A stretch of 64,000 nucleotides of DNA from RGIG9115 sp045644665. GTDB taxonomy: Bacteria > Bacillota > Clostridia > UBA1381. The notes beneath the pieces were generated by a model. That model had not been told where the DNA came from and made no database searches. It was given only the letters and a program-made list of their open reading frames with translations. A program made the position numbers and the translations under genes. The stretch spans positions 1-64,000 of the forward strand of contig JAZRHH010000007.1 in the NCBI GenBank assembly GCA_045644665.1. Reading direction: 5' to 3'. Within the stretch, counting starts at the first letter, position 1; each line of letters begins with the position of its first letter. Shown in pieces: positions 1-8,787 of this stretch.

Positions 1-1535
1 GGAAGTGAGCATGCCTCGTGAGCAATTTCTCTTAAGAGTTTCATATCAGCTTCCGGAACATTCTCGTGCTTATATGTATTTTGTCTTACATCCATTCCTG
101 TAAGATATTCATACCATGTAAGCGCTGCCAAAACTCTACCATAGTTATATGTAAGGTGTGAGCTTCCGTCCATGAACATTGCTTTTGCTTCTGACTTATA
201 TGTTTCGTCGCTTGTATTTGAATTATCTTCGTATTCAGCAATTCCATACTTTGTAACTGCATGATATATTGCTTCGTTTGCAGGGATAACTCTGTTTGGA
301 TTTCCGATTGTTTCTGCAGCCTTCAAATAGTTAGCTTTGCCGGCTTCATATACTGCAGTAAAGTATTGGTCCTTCTCGAGACCCTCTACGACTGACTTGT
401 ATGTTTCGTATTCTTTTTCGATTCTATCTGTATATACTGTCCAGCTACCATGGAACAAGAACTCTGCATCAGGATATTGCTCTCTTACACGGTTTGCAAT
501 ATCTGTGATATATGGAGTTTCTTCTGTCCAATATCTATTGAAAAATGGTACATATGATGATCTCTGTTGGATAGTGATATAGTCCCAAACACCGCCGTCT
601 GTTGCAAGACCATCGTCAAAAGAACAGTTTTCTGTCTTGTTTGATGTGCCGTCAGCATACTTCTCTTTTCTTGAGCTGTAAACAGCTGTACCATTCATAC
701 GCTCCCAGTGTTGCTTAATTGATGCACCACCATTGTACAAATTAACTGCGTAAACAGCAATGCCGTCTGCAGCACCTATTTCTGCAAGGTAAGCATGGGC
801 GTCATCTGCGTGGCTGTTTCCGATTGAAACAATTCTAAGTTCTTTCTTTAACTGGATTTCTGCATGCTTTGCTTCTACATCTGCTTTTGTCATAGCATAA
901 TCAGCTGCAGGAGCTTCTGCCTGGCCGCCACCAAGAGCATTACCTGTAAGGATTGCTACAATACCTCTTGTTGCAGGAGCTGTAACATCTGCTGCTTCTG
1001 CACCGGCTGTTATACCCTTTTGATTTGCAACTGCTATGTAACCTGCTGACCAGCTTGCACCTTCGAGCTTTGCAAGTTCTTCGTCTGCAAGTGTCTGGAA
1101 GCCAAGAGCACAGATAAGCATTTTAATTGCCTGCTCGTATGTTACGCTCTCCCCTGCTCTAAATGTTCCGTCATTGAAACCGTTTATGATACCTGCATCT
1201 ACTGCAGCCTTTACGTAAGGCTTTGCCCAAGCTGCGCCTGCATCTGCATCAAGGTCTGCAAAACCTGTTACAGCGTCTGCTGCTGCTGAATCTGCAATAC
1301 CCTTGAATCTTGTGATAACTGCAGCAAATTCTGCTCTTGTTATTGCGCCATCAGGCTTAAATGTTCCATCAGGATAACCTGAAATAATTCCTTTTTCAAC
1401 AAGCTTTACTACAGCTGTTTCAACTGTAGAGCCTGCTTCTACATCAGAAAACTGTGCTTCAGCAAATGCTACCATTGATGAAAGAGCCATTGAAAGTGCA
1501 AGTGCCATACCGATTAGTTTTTTAAATGTTTTCAT
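1..1535 (-). CDS. Exported SLH-domain protein with DUF4886/SGNH-hydrolase-like domain (3' end off the window)
   Basis: The protein begins MKTFKKLIGM and has a Sec signal peptide ending near AFA-EAQ (residue 26). Two clear SLH repeats follow at about residues 29-80 and 92-146, with a weaker third at about 155-200; SLH repeats anchor proteins to secondary cell-wall polymer. From about residue 225 the sequence resembles DUF4886, an SGNH-hydrolase-like family, with the GNS nucleophile block (GNSHADD, near residue 240) and a DGSSHLT block near residue 455 that would carry the catalytic Asp/His. It is therefore probably a cell-surface esterase or deacylase of unknown substrate. Reading continues open to the left edge (at least 511 codons). 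An in-frame stop lies just upstream of the ATG, so no longer start is possible. The Shine-Dalgarno sequence is unusually far away, with a palindrome in between (separate entry). SLH assignment is firm, hydrolase role inferred. Confidence 0.85.
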   Translation of the reverse strand, partial: MKTFKKLIGMALALSMALSSMVAFAEAQFSDVEAGSTVETAVVKLVEKGIISGYPDGTFKPDGAITRAEFAAVITRFKGIADSAAADAVTGFADLDADAGAAWAKPYVKAAVDAGIINGFNDGTFRAGESVTYEQAIKMLICALGFQTLADEELAKLEGASWSAGYIAVANQKGITAGAEAADVTAPATRGIVAILTGNALGGGQAEAPAADYAMTKADVEAKHAEIQLKKELRIVSIGNSHADDAHAYLAEIGAADGIAVYAVNLYNGGASIKQHWERMNGTAVYSSRKEKYADGTSNKTENCSFDDGLATDGGVWDYITIQQRSSYVPFFNRYWTEETPYITDIANRVREQYPDAEFLFHGSWTVYTDRIEKEYETYKSVVEGLEKDQYFTAVYEAGKANYLKAAETIGNPNRVIPANEAIYHAVTKYGIAEYEDNSNTSDETYKSEAKAMFMDGSSHLTYNYGRVLAALTWYEYLTGMDVRQNTYKHENVPEADMKLLREIAHEACSL

Positions 1536-1545
1536 TGTGCGTTTT

Positions 1546-1566
1546 TGTATGATTTAAAATCATACA
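1546..1566 (-). promoter_or_regulatory. Perfect 21-bp palindrome between Shine-Dalgarno and start codon of the SLH gene
   Basis: Ten-base arms TGTATGATTT and AAATCATACA flank one central base. On the mRNA the dyad sits between the GGGGG ribosome-binding sequence (about 1567-1572) and the ATG at 1535. It could be a hairpin that brings the two closer, or a DNA operator. Confidence 0.6.
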
Positions 1567-1586
1567 TTACCCCCTTATTTTTTTTG

Positions 1587-1615
1587 ATTATACAATACAA
1601 TCTGTTATTTGTCAA
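1587..1615 (-). promoter_or_regulatory. Sigma-A promoter of the SLH/DUF4886 gene
   Basis: On the minus strand TTGACA (1610-1615), a 17-bp spacer and TATAAT (1587-1592) form a full consensus promoter. The predicted 5' leader is about 45 nt. Confidence 0.85.
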
Positions 1616-1739
1616 TGCGATGACTTATATTTAGCAAATCAAACAAAAATACAAATAAAAATTTGTGAGAGATGATTTTCACAAAATTAAAGTATACACT
1701 ATATACTAAAAAATCGAAAAATTTTCGGTGTTCTCGGTA

Positions 1740-1768
1740 TTGACTTTTTTTGGGCAAAATTATATAAT
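1740..1768 (+). promoter_or_regulatory. Sigma-A promoter of the sugar-catabolism operon
   Basis: TTGACT (1740-1745), 17-bp spacer, TATAAT (1763-1768). The spacer contains the dyad TTTTGGGCAAAA (1748-1759), also present at two other promoter regions of this window. A second palindrome, CGAAAA-A-TTTTCG (1715-1727), lies just upstream. Both are candidate operators. Confidence 0.85.
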
Positions 1769-1807
1769 AAAATTGCAGAAAAACTTTTAGAAGGGATGGA
1801 CAAAAAC

Positions 1808-2509
1808 ATGTACAACGGACTAAAAATAAACCCACCGTTTTTTGAAATCGGTCCAAAAGCCATTATTTGGGGAGAAGAAATGCTTAAGCTTGCAAAGGTT
1901 ATTGACAAGACAGCTATGAAGTATGACCTGGATGTTATTGTAACACCTCAGTATACAGATATTAAACTTCTTGCTGATAACACAGAGCGTATCTTAGTAT
2001 TTGCTCAGCACATGGACTACTTAAAGCCGGGCAGAGGCCTTGGCAGTGTGCTTCCGGAAGCAGTAAAGGCTGCAGGTGCCGTAGGTGTAATGCTCAACCA
2101 CGCAGAAAAGCCTCTTACTATGGAGGAAATTAAGCTTACAATTGAAAGAGCTGACGAGGTTGGTCTTGGAACAATTGTTTGTGCTGATACGGTTGAGGAT
2201 GTAAAGGAAATTGCAAAAATGTCACCTAACCTTATTGTTGCAGAGCCTACAGAGCTTATTGGAACAGGTACAACAAGTGATTCAAACTACGTTATTGACA
2301 CAATCAATACTGTAAGAGAAATTAACCCTGACATTATGGTGCTTCAAGGCGCAGGTATTTCAAACGGTCAGGACGTATACAACACAATTAAGCTTGGTGC
2401 ACAGGCAACAGGCTCTACAAGCGGTATCTTAAAGGCAGCTGACCCATATGCTATGGTTGAGGAAATGCTCTATAACCTCAGAAAAGCATGGGACGAAATG
2501 AATGTGTGA
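1808..2509 (+). CDS. Archaeal-type triosephosphate isomerase family protein
   Basis: A 233-residue TIM-barrel protein of the short archaeal-type triosephosphate isomerase branch. The phosphate/active-site segment AEPTELIGTG corresponds to the canonical AYEPxWAIGTG block and LNHAEKPL to the catalytic-histidine/loop region. Residues QGAGISNGQD and GSTSGILKA give the C-terminal phosphate-binding loops. Known relatives isomerise glyceraldehyde-3-P and dihydroxyacetone-P; TIM-like enzymes of sugar-alcohol pathways act on tetrulose phosphates. A canonical tpiA exists at 34936, so this copy probably serves the pathway encoded here. Start: an ATG at 1796 directly abuts the AAGGG, so the ATG at 1808 with normal spacing is preferred. 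First gene of the operon. Exact substrate uncertain. Confidence 0.8.
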   Translation: MYNGLKINPPFFEIGPKAIIWGEEMLKLAKVIDKTAMKYDLDVIVTPQYTDIKLLADNTERILVFAQHMDYLKPGRGLGSVLPEAVKAAGAVGVMLNHAEKPLTMEEIKLTIERADEVGLGTIVCADTVEDVKEIAKMSPNLIVAEPTELIGTGTTSDSNYVIDTINTVREINPDIMVLQGAGISNGQDVYNTIKLGAQATGSTSGILKAADPYAMVEEMLYNLRKAWDEMNV

Positions 2510-2514
2510 TTGTT

Positions 2515-3108
2515 ATGAGAAAAGAAAGTTTAGAAGCAGCAAAAGCTGCATACCAGATAGAAATTGAATGCCTGCAGGGCATGACAGAGCACTTTGACGA
2601 GGAAGCATTTTCAAAGGCTGTTGAGCTTTTAAAAAATGCAGAGCGTATTGGCGTGTCAGGCTGCGGCCATTCAGGAATTATATGCCAACACTTTGCACAC
2701 CTTATGTGCTGTATAGAGCAGCCGGCAAAGTTTATTTCGCCGGCAGAAGCAGTACACGGCGGCATGGGATTTTTGCAAGAGGGTGATGTAATAGTTTTTG
2801 CATCACGTGGCGGCAAAACAGGAGAGCTACTTCCTATCATGCGCATTTGCAAGGAAAAGGGCGTAAAAATTATCACTGTCACAGAAAATATGACCTCTCC
2901 CCTTGCGGAAGGTGCTGACGTGGTACTTAAACAGTATGTTAACCGTGAAACGGACAAGTATAACTCCCAGGGAACAACATCATCAACTGCTCTTTGTATG
3001 ATTTTTCATTCTCTTCAGACAGCACTTATTGAAGAGACTGACTACAAGAACGAGCAGTTTGCGTTAATTCACCCGGGCGGTGCTGTCGGCGAACGGCTTA
3101 ATAAATAA
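2515..3108 (+). CDS. SIS-domain sugar-phosphate isomerase (KpsF/GutQ/KdsD-like, no CBS domains)
   Basis: About 197 residues containing a single SIS domain. GCGHSGIIC (about residues 47-55) matches the KpsF/GutQ phosphosugar loop, SPAEAVHGGMG the PAEALHGDLG block, SRGGKTGELL the second phosphate-binding loop, and the C-terminal HPGGAVGERL is the KdsD/GutQ signature. Characterised relatives interconvert D-arabinose 5-phosphate and D-ribulose 5-phosphate but carry two C-terminal CBS domains, which are missing here. It starts 5 nt after the preceding stop; starts at 2488 or GTG 2506, overlapping the upstream gene, are possible. No strong Shine-Dalgarno sequence is visible, so translation is probably coupled. 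Cytoplasmic; substrate unknown, likely an intermediate of the same sugar pathway. Confidence 0.8.
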   Translation: MRKESLEAAKAAYQIEIECLQGMTEHFDEEAFSKAVELLKNAERIGVSGCGHSGIICQHFAHLMCCIEQPAKFISPAEAVHGGMGFLQEGDVIVFASRGGKTGELLPIMRICKEKGVKIITVTENMTSPLAEGADVVLKQYVNRETDKYNSQGTTSSTALCMIFHSLQTALIEETDYKNEQFALIHPGGAVGERLNK

Positions 3109-3139
3109 AAAAAATACATATTAAACGGAGGAATTAAAA

Positions 3140-3760
3140 ATGGAATTTAAGTTTTTTCAAAAGGAATTGGAGTTACAATCAAGAGGCTGGGTACCAACAT
3201 TTCATGATATTTCAAAGGAAATAATCGAAATCGTTAAGGCTTCAGGCGTTAAGAACGGTACTGTTTCAATTGCATCACATCACACAACATGTTCAGTTAT
3301 GGTTCAGGAATGTTCACATGACATTGACTCATTTGACCTTGAGTACTTACAGCATGACCTTCTCGACATTATGAGAAAGATGATTCCTGACTACACAGAC
3401 GAAGGCGATTACCGTCATCCGGGACCAATCCACGCTCAGTTCGGCAGATACGTAAACGAGCCTGGCGACTTTACATCAATGAACACAGACGGACACCTCC
3501 GCAGCGTATTCTTCGGAAGATCAGAAACTATGACAATCAAAGACGGCGAGCTTGACGGTGGAGAATTCGCACACGTTTACTTCGTAGACTGGGATCACGT
3601 TCGTGCACGTAGAAGACAAGTTAACGTAACAGTTATGGGTATTGGCGAGGATGTAGAAGACAGAAAGTGGAACAACGGCGAAGTTATCAACACTCTCCGT
3701 AAGTACACAGACGAGGAAAAAGCTTTTGATCCTCACTACACACTCCAGCTTGAAAGATAA
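3140..3760 (+). CDS. YjbQ/UPF0047 family protein
   Basis: A 206-residue protein with the YjbQ fold signature: HHTTCSVMVQE (about 50-60), YRHPGPIHAQ (about 94-103) and a C-terminal RRQVNVTVMG strand. Some members have weak thiamine-phosphate synthase activity, but the real role of most is unknown. The usual length is 130-140 residues; this one has an insertion after the YRHP block and a 40-residue C-terminal tail ending HYTLQLER. Its place between a phosphosugar isomerase and a sugar kinase argues for a role in the sugar pathway rather than thiamine synthesis. Good AGGAGG-type ribosome site. Family assignment firm, function unassigned. Confidence 0.8.
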   Translation: MEFKFFQKELELQSRGWVPTFHDISKEIIEIVKASGVKNGTVSIASHHTTCSVMVQECSHDIDSFDLEYLQHDLLDIMRKMIPDYTDEGDYRHPGPIHAQFGRYVNEPGDFTSMNTDGHLRSVFFGRSETMTIKDGELDGGEFAHVYFVDWDHVRARRRQVNVTVMGIGEDVEDRKWNNGEVINTLRKYTDEEKAFDPHYTLQLER

Positions 3761-3783
3761 GCTATATTAAAGGAGAGTTCAAA

Positions 3784-5184
3784 ATGCCGAATCTAATGGG
3801 TATTGATATGGGAACCACTTCTGTAAAGACAGCGGTTTTCAATGAAGCTCTTGAAGAGCAGATGTCGCTCACAGCTGACTACACACTTGAAAGCAAGGGT
3901 GATATAGTTGAGTTTGAAGCGGAAAAATACTGGGAAATTGTATCCGGCGAAGTTGAAAAGGTTAAAAAGGAACTGGGTATCGATGCACTGGCAATCGATA
4001 CCCAGTGCGAAACCTTAATTCTTACAGACGAGGACGGAAACCCGGTAAGAAAAGCAATTGTATGGCTCGATAACCGTGCAACAGAGGAAGCAGAGCTTAT
4101 AGAAAAGCACTTTGGCAGAAAAAAGGTTTATGAAATAACCGGTCAGCCGGAGGTTACTGCTACCTGGCCTGCGTGTAAGCTTTTATGGGTAAAGCGAAAT
4201 GAGCCGGAAATTTTTGCAAAGACAAAAAAGATTTTTCTTTTAGAGGATTATATCCTATATAAAATGACAGGAAAGTTTGTTACAGAAAAAACCCTCCAGT
4301 CATCTACCATTTATTTTGATATTTCAAAAAATGTTTGGTGGAAGGAAATGCTTGATTTTATTGGGGTAGAGGAAAATATGCTCCCCGAACTTCTGGATAG
4401 CGGAAAGTACATAGGTGACTATGAAGGTATAAAGGTTGTAACAGGAGCCATGGACCAGGTTTCAGGCGCAATCGGTGCAGGAGTTATCAAAAAAGGCATT
4501 GTAAGCGAAATGACGGGAACAACCATGGTTATTTTTATGCCATCAGATACTTTCCCCGAATATGACGAAAAGAGTATTGTTCCGTGTCATTATAACTATG
4601 ACGGAAAATACTGTCTCCTTTCCTGGTCTCCAACTGCCGGAATGGCACTTAAATGGTTTAAAAACGCTTTTTGTGAGGACTATTCTTTTGCAGACCTAGA
4701 TAAGCTCGCAGAAGAAATTCCACCGGGAAGTGACGGAGTAACATTCCTCCCCTACCTTTGCGGCTCAACCATGCCAAAATACAATCCAAAGGCAAGGGGC
4801 AGCTTTACAGGTATTACAACAGAGCATGGCAGACCACATTTTGTAAGAAGTGTTATGGAATCTGTTTCATGTATGCTAAAGGCAAATCTTGACTACCTTA
4901 ACCTTGACGTTGACGAAATTCGTGCAATGGGCGGTGGTGCGTCAAGTAAGTTATGGTGCCAGATGAAAGCTGATATGACAGGCAAAAAGCTTGTTACACT
5001 CAAAAACAAGGAAACAGCGTGTCTTGGCGGGGCAATTCTTGCAGGCGTTGGCACAGGCGTTTTTGAGTCTGTTGAACAGGCAGCGGAAAAGCTTGAGATA
5101 AGCAAAGCTTATACACCACAGGGAACTGACTACAGCGAATGTTATGAAAGATATGTTGAATACGATTCTATACTAAATATATGA
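3784..5184 (+). CDS. FGGY-family carbohydrate kinase
   Basis: A 466-residue two-domain ASKHA kinase of the xylulokinase/ribulokinase group. The N-terminal phosphate-1 motif is GIDMGTTSVKTAVF, the catalytic region has TGAMDQVSG with the base Asp (about residue 222), TGTTMVIF forms the phosphate-2 loop, and MGGGASSKLWCQMKADM near residue 380 is the adenosine-binding block. Such kinases phosphorylate a ketose or polyol with ATP. Being followed by a FucI-like isomerase and an aldolase, it probably phosphorylates the ketose made by the isomerase. Spacing to yjbQ is 23 bp and its stop lies just before the next gene. Sugar specificity cannot be read from sequence. Confidence 0.88.
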   Translation: MPNLMGIDMGTTSVKTAVFNEALEEQMSLTADYTLESKGDIVEFEAEKYWEIVSGEVEKVKKELGIDALAIDTQCETLILTDEDGNPVRKAIVWLDNRATEEAELIEKHFGRKKVYEITGQPEVTATWPACKLLWVKRNEPEIFAKTKKIFLLEDYILYKMTGKFVTEKTLQSSTIYFDISKNVWWKEMLDFIGVEENMLPELLDSGKYIGDYEGIKVVTGAMDQVSGAIGAGVIKKGIVSEMTGTTMVIFMPSDTFPEYDEKSIVPCHYNYDGKYCLLSWSPTAGMALKWFKNAFCEDYSFADLDKLAEEIPPGSDGVTFLPYLCGSTMPKYNPKARGSFTGITTEHGRPHFVRSVMESVSCMLKANLDYLNLDVDEIRAMGGGASSKLWCQMKADMTGKKLVTLKNKETACLGGAILAGVGTGVFESVEQAAEKLEISKAYTPQGTDYSECYERYVEYDSILNI

Positions 5185-5198
5185 AAGGGATGAAAAAT

Positions 5199-6551
5199 AT
5201 GGCAAAAGCAGCATTTGTCGGATTTGGTGAAGTTAATACACCAATCGACATTATTATTAAGAAATGTACAGACGCAGCAAACGCTCTTGAAAAAGAGGGT
5301 GTTGAGCTTATAAAGGTATTCCCCGTAACAGACGATTATGAGGAAAAGGATATTAACAAGGCAATTGATACACTTAAGGGTCAGGAATTTGACTACTTGG
5401 TAGTATGTATTGCAGGCTGGATTCCTACACACGCAGTTGTTAAGGTAACAGAGCACTTCCGTGAAAAGCCAATGGTTCTTTGGGGACTTTGCGGCTGGAT
5501 AGAAGATGATGGCAGACTTGTAACAACAGCTGACCAGGCAGGTACAACTGCTATAAGAAAAACATTCTTCGACCTTGGTTATACATTCAAGTACATATAC
5601 GATATTATTGGTCTTCCTTCAAACACAAAGAAGGTTGCACAGTACGGAATTGCGGCTGCAGCTGCAAACAAGCTCCGCCATGCAAGAGCAGGTATGGCTG
5701 GATACCGCGATATGAACCTTTACGGAACACAATGTGACGGACCATCGCTTAAGAGAGTAATCGGTCCTGAAATTGAAACATTTGAAATGCTTGAAATGGA
5801 ACAGCGTTATCAAAAGATTACAGATGCCCAGAAGCAAGAAGTTATTGATAACTGTATTTCAAAGTGGAAGTTCCTTAAGGAAGCAAAAAGAGAAGGTCTT
5901 GAAAAGGCAGCAGGTTACTACCTTGCAGTTAAGGAAATTTGTGACGAGCGCGGCTATGACGCAATTTCACTTAAGGATGTTGACGGAATGAAGAAGCTCC
6001 TTGGCTTCCCACCGGCACCAATTTTCATGCTTCTTTCTGACGAAGCAGGTCTTGCAACTGTTCCTGAAAACGACAGCCTTGGAAGCATTACACAGCTTAT
6101 GGTTAAGTATCTTACAGGTCAGTCTGCAACATATCTTGAGTTCTACGAATTCTTTGAAAACAGCGTTCTTGCAGGTGTTCCTGACTACGTTCCTGCAGCG
6201 GTTGTTGACGGCGACGTAACAGTTATGCCGGCTGCATTCGGCGAGCTTTCAGAGGGTATATTAAATGTCAGCAAGGTAAAGGGCGGAGAGCTTACAATGT
6301 GCCGTCTTACATCTTGTGACGGTGAATATTATATGCATATGGTTAAGGGCTTCGGCAAGACTCCTATGAAGTGGGAAGAAGCAGGCTGGACACAGCCGGC
6401 ACCTCAGCTTCCGGGTCTTGAAATTGAGCTTGATGACGTGCCTGCATTTGCAAACAACGTAATGTGCCAGCACTACATCATTGCACATGGCGACCAGACA
6501 GGTCTTATCGAAGACCTTTGCTCAATTCTTGATATTGAGATAATTAAATAA
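5199..6551 (+). CDS. L-fucose/L-arabinose isomerase-like protein
   Basis: A 450-residue protein resembling the shorter members of the fucose isomerase superfamily. The N-terminal Rossmann-like domain includes DYLVVCIAGWIPTHAVV, and a C-terminal domain includes the CxLTSCDGEYYMHMVKG region and the final QHYIIAHGD block. Family members interconvert aldoses and ketoses using a divalent metal, and are cytoplasmic. Start chosen at the ATG with Shine-Dalgarno AAAGGGATG (5184-5191); an ATG at 5181 overlaps the kinase stop and has no ribosome site. Product probably feeds the neighbouring kinase. It is shorter than classical FucI (about 590), so the substrate may differ. Superfamily likely, substrate unknown. 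Confidence 0.75.
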   Translation: MAKAAFVGFGEVNTPIDIIIKKCTDAANALEKEGVELIKVFPVTDDYEEKDINKAIDTLKGQEFDYLVVCIAGWIPTHAVVKVTEHFREKPMVLWGLCGWIEDDGRLVTTADQAGTTAIRKTFFDLGYTFKYIYDIIGLPSNTKKVAQYGIAAAAANKLRHARAGMAGYRDMNLYGTQCDGPSLKRVIGPEIETFEMLEMEQRYQKITDAQKQEVIDNCISKWKFLKEAKREGLEKAAGYYLAVKEICDERGYDAISLKDVDGMKKLLGFPPAPIFMLLSDEAGLATVPENDSLGSITQLMVKYLTGQSATYLEFYEFFENSVLAGVPDYVPAAVVDGDVTVMPAAFGELSEGILNVSKVKGGELTMCRLTSCDGEYYMHMVKGFGKTPMKWEEAGWTQPAPQLPGLEIELDDVPAFANNVMCQHYIIAHGDQTGLIEDLCSILDIEIIK

Positions 6552-6562
6552 GGAGCCTGACT

Positions 6563-7237
6563 ATGATTTATCTTTTAGATACAGCGGATATTGCATCAAT
6601 AAAGCATTGCAACGAATTTTATCCTCTTGCAGGGGTTACCACAAACCCTACAATTATCGCAAAGGAAAACAGAGAGTTTTGGCCGCTTCTTAAAGAAATA
6701 AGAGAAACTATCGGCCCTGATAAAATGTTCCACGTTCAGACAACTGCAACTACTGCAGAGAAAATTGTGGAAGAAGCAAAGCTTTTTAAAGAGAAACTCG
6801 GAGGAAATTTGTACATTAAAATTCCAATTTCCGAAGAAGGTCTTAAGGCAACAATGATGCTAAGAAACACAGATATAAAAGTTACTATGACAGCTATTTT
6901 TACTGCTGCACAGGCTCTTATGGCTGCAAAGGCAGGTGCTTCTTTTGTGGCACCTTATGTAAACCGTCTTGACAATATTCTTGATGACGGTGTAAATGTT
7001 GTTGCAGAAATTGTGGAAGAATTTGCAATTCACGGAAAAGATACAAAAGTACTTGCCGCAAGCTTCAAAAACGCCCAGCAGGTGCACGAATGTGCACTTG
7101 CCGGATGTCAGGCGGTAACAATTACCGGTGACATAATGAAGCATCTTATCTCCCATCCTATGACTAATGCGGCAATTGAAGGTTTTGAAAAAGACTGGAA
7201 ATCTGTATACGGGGATAAGACTATACACGATATGTAA
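6563..7237 (+). CDS. Transaldolase / fructose-6-phosphate aldolase-like protein
   Basis: A 224-residue small transaldolase. MIYLLDTADI and GVTTNPTIIAKE form the N-terminal signature, LYIKIPIS holds the Schiff-base lysine (about residue 89), and VAPYVNRLDNILDDG and KVLAASFKNAQQV complete the active site. Relatives cleave or transfer a dihydroxyacetone unit. FSA-type enzymes work directly as aldolases, while others are true transaldolases; the sequence alone does not decide. In this operon it would split a ketose (phosphate) to triose products for the TIM-like enzyme. Ribosome site AAGGAG; 11-bp gap to the isomerase. Family firm. Confidence 0.85.
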   Translation: MIYLLDTADIASIKHCNEFYPLAGVTTNPTIIAKENREFWPLLKEIRETIGPDKMFHVQTTATTAEKIVEEAKLFKEKLGGNLYIKIPISEEGLKATMMLRNTDIKVTMTAIFTAAQALMAAKAGASFVAPYVNRLDNILDDGVNVVAEIVEEFAIHGKDTKVLAASFKNAQQVHECALAGCQAVTITGDIMKHLISHPMTNAAIEGFEKDWKSVYGDKTIHDM

Positions 7238-7261
7238 ATTTAAAAAGGTTAAGTGATTATT

Positions 7262-8755
7262 ATGAGTAAAATTAAAATAGGCTGGGCAGAAGAAAGTATT
7301 ATGCCCCAGGGCAAAAAGATAAGTCTTGTAGGTCAGTTTTATGAGAGAATTACAGATAAGGAAGAAACTCCTATCACCGTTACTGCTCTTGCAATTGACT
7401 GCGGTGGTGAAGAAGTTATTTTCTTAAGCTGTGACCTTGTAGGTGTGGGAAGACCGATAATTTCCAAGGTAAGAGAAAAGCTTTCAAAAACCTGCGATTT
7501 CCCTGTGGAAAAATTAATCGTAAGTGCAATTCACACCCACACATCTCTCGGTTACACAGGCAGAGGGGATTCTGTAGCCATTGCCGGATCTACACTGAGT
7601 GTCCTTGAAAAATTTATGCCGGAAGATGTTAAATACGAAAAGCTCGTTGAAGACAATTCAAGTGAAATTTTTGAAGGCGATGAGGCGGCAGAATTTCTTG
7701 CAGAGCGTATGGCTAAGGCGTGTACCGCAGCCTGGAACTCAAGAGCAGAAGGTCTTTATGCTACCGCCTTTGGAAGAGCAGCTGTTGGTATGTGCCGCAG
7801 AGTGTGCTACACCGACGGCTCAGCAAAAATGTGGGGCGACACAGACACAGCTAACTTTACAGAGCTTGAGGGCGGAAACGACAGCGGTATAGAGCTTCTC
7901 TTTACATACGACACAAACAAGAAGCTTACAGGTGTTATTGCAAACGTTGCATGTCCGGCTCAGGTTCTTGAGCACAGAAGCTTTGCATCATCTGACTACT
8001 TTGGTAAGGTTAAGAAGTTCCTCCGGGCAGAGTTTGGCGAAGACCTTTTTGTTCTTGGTATTGTATCTCCTGCAGGAGACCAGTGCCCAAGAGATATGAT
8101 TAGATGGGTTGAGCCTGAAACACCAATTGACGACCCTAATGTTGAAAGAATAAACCCAACAGAAAGAAATGCAGACCCGTCAATGTTTGACATTAAGGGC
8201 TGCGAGGTTGTTGGACGCAGAATTGCAACAGAAATTAAGTTTGCTCTTGAAGATGTAACAAACTATGTATCTGATACAGAGCTTGTTCACAAGGCATTTG
8301 AGATGGATATGCCTCTCAGACGCGTAACAGGCGAAGAAAAAGACAAAGCAGAAAAGGAAATAAACAACTTCATAAAAGAATCTTCCGGCAACTTTAACTT
8401 CCGCGACAATGCAAAAATGCACGTACACGCGGGAACAGTTGCAAGATATGAAATTCAGCAAAAGCTTGACCTCTACCCTATAGAAGTTCACGTACTCCGT
8501 CTTGGCGATGTTGCATTTGCTACAAACCCATACGAGCTTTTCCTCGACTACGGAAACCAGATGCGTGCAAGAAGTAAGGCAAAGCAAACATTCCTTATTC
8601 AGCTTTGCTGCGGTAGCTACGGCTATCTTCCAACAGAAAAGGCAGAAAAGGGCAGTCACTATTCTGCATATGTATCGAGCGGTCTTTCAGGTCATGAGGG
8701 CGGCGACTTGCTCGTTCGCAAGACTGTATCAGAGATAAACGATATGTGGAAATAA
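7262..8755 (+). CDS. Neutral/alkaline ceramidase-like protein, copy 1
   Basis: A 497-residue protein resembling the N-terminal domain of neutral/alkaline non-lysosomal ceramidases: GWAEESIMPQGKKISLVGQ, the metal-binding SAIHTHTSLGYTG block (about residue 100), a second His in ACPAQVLEHRSFASSDYFG, and SPAGDQCPRDM near residue 277. Known ceramidases are zinc amidases with a GDVSPN nucleophile motif; here the serine position is cysteine. There is no signal peptide, so it acts in the cytoplasm, unlike secreted ceramidases. It is followed by a near-identical paralog. Start: GTG 7253 and ATG 7262 both fit; ATG is chosen because GTGAT just upstream can pair with 16S rRNA. It may be an amidase or deacetylase acting on the imported substrate; true ceramide hydrolysis is unlikely. 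Confidence 0.65.
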   Translation: MSKIKIGWAEESIMPQGKKISLVGQFYERITDKEETPITVTALAIDCGGEEVIFLSCDLVGVGRPIISKVREKLSKTCDFPVEKLIVSAIHTHTSLGYTGRGDSVAIAGSTLSVLEKFMPEDVKYEKLVEDNSSEIFEGDEAAEFLAERMAKACTAAWNSRAEGLYATAFGRAAVGMCRRVCYTDGSAKMWGDTDTANFTELEGGNDSGIELLFTYDTNKKLTGVIANVACPAQVLEHRSFASSDYFGKVKKFLRAEFGEDLFVLGIVSPAGDQCPRDMIRWVEPETPIDDPNVERINPTERNADPSMFDIKGCEVVGRRIATEIKFALEDVTNYVSDTELVHKAFEMDMPLRRVTGEEKDKAEKEINNFIKESSGNFNFRDNAKMHVHAGTVARYEIQQKLDLYPIEVHVLRLGDVAFATNPYELFLDYGNQMRARSKAKQTFLIQLCCGSYGYLPTEKAEKGSHYSAYVSSGLSGHEGGDLLVRKTVSEINDMWK

Positions 8756-8787
8756 TTCAGAGAGTAAAGAAAGGTTAAGTGATTTTA

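Noticed and set aside
2478..2957. Long minus-strand open frame opposite the SIS isomerase
   Set aside because: It is a shadow of a clear gene, has no ribosome site and encodes a low-complexity Ser-rich sequence.
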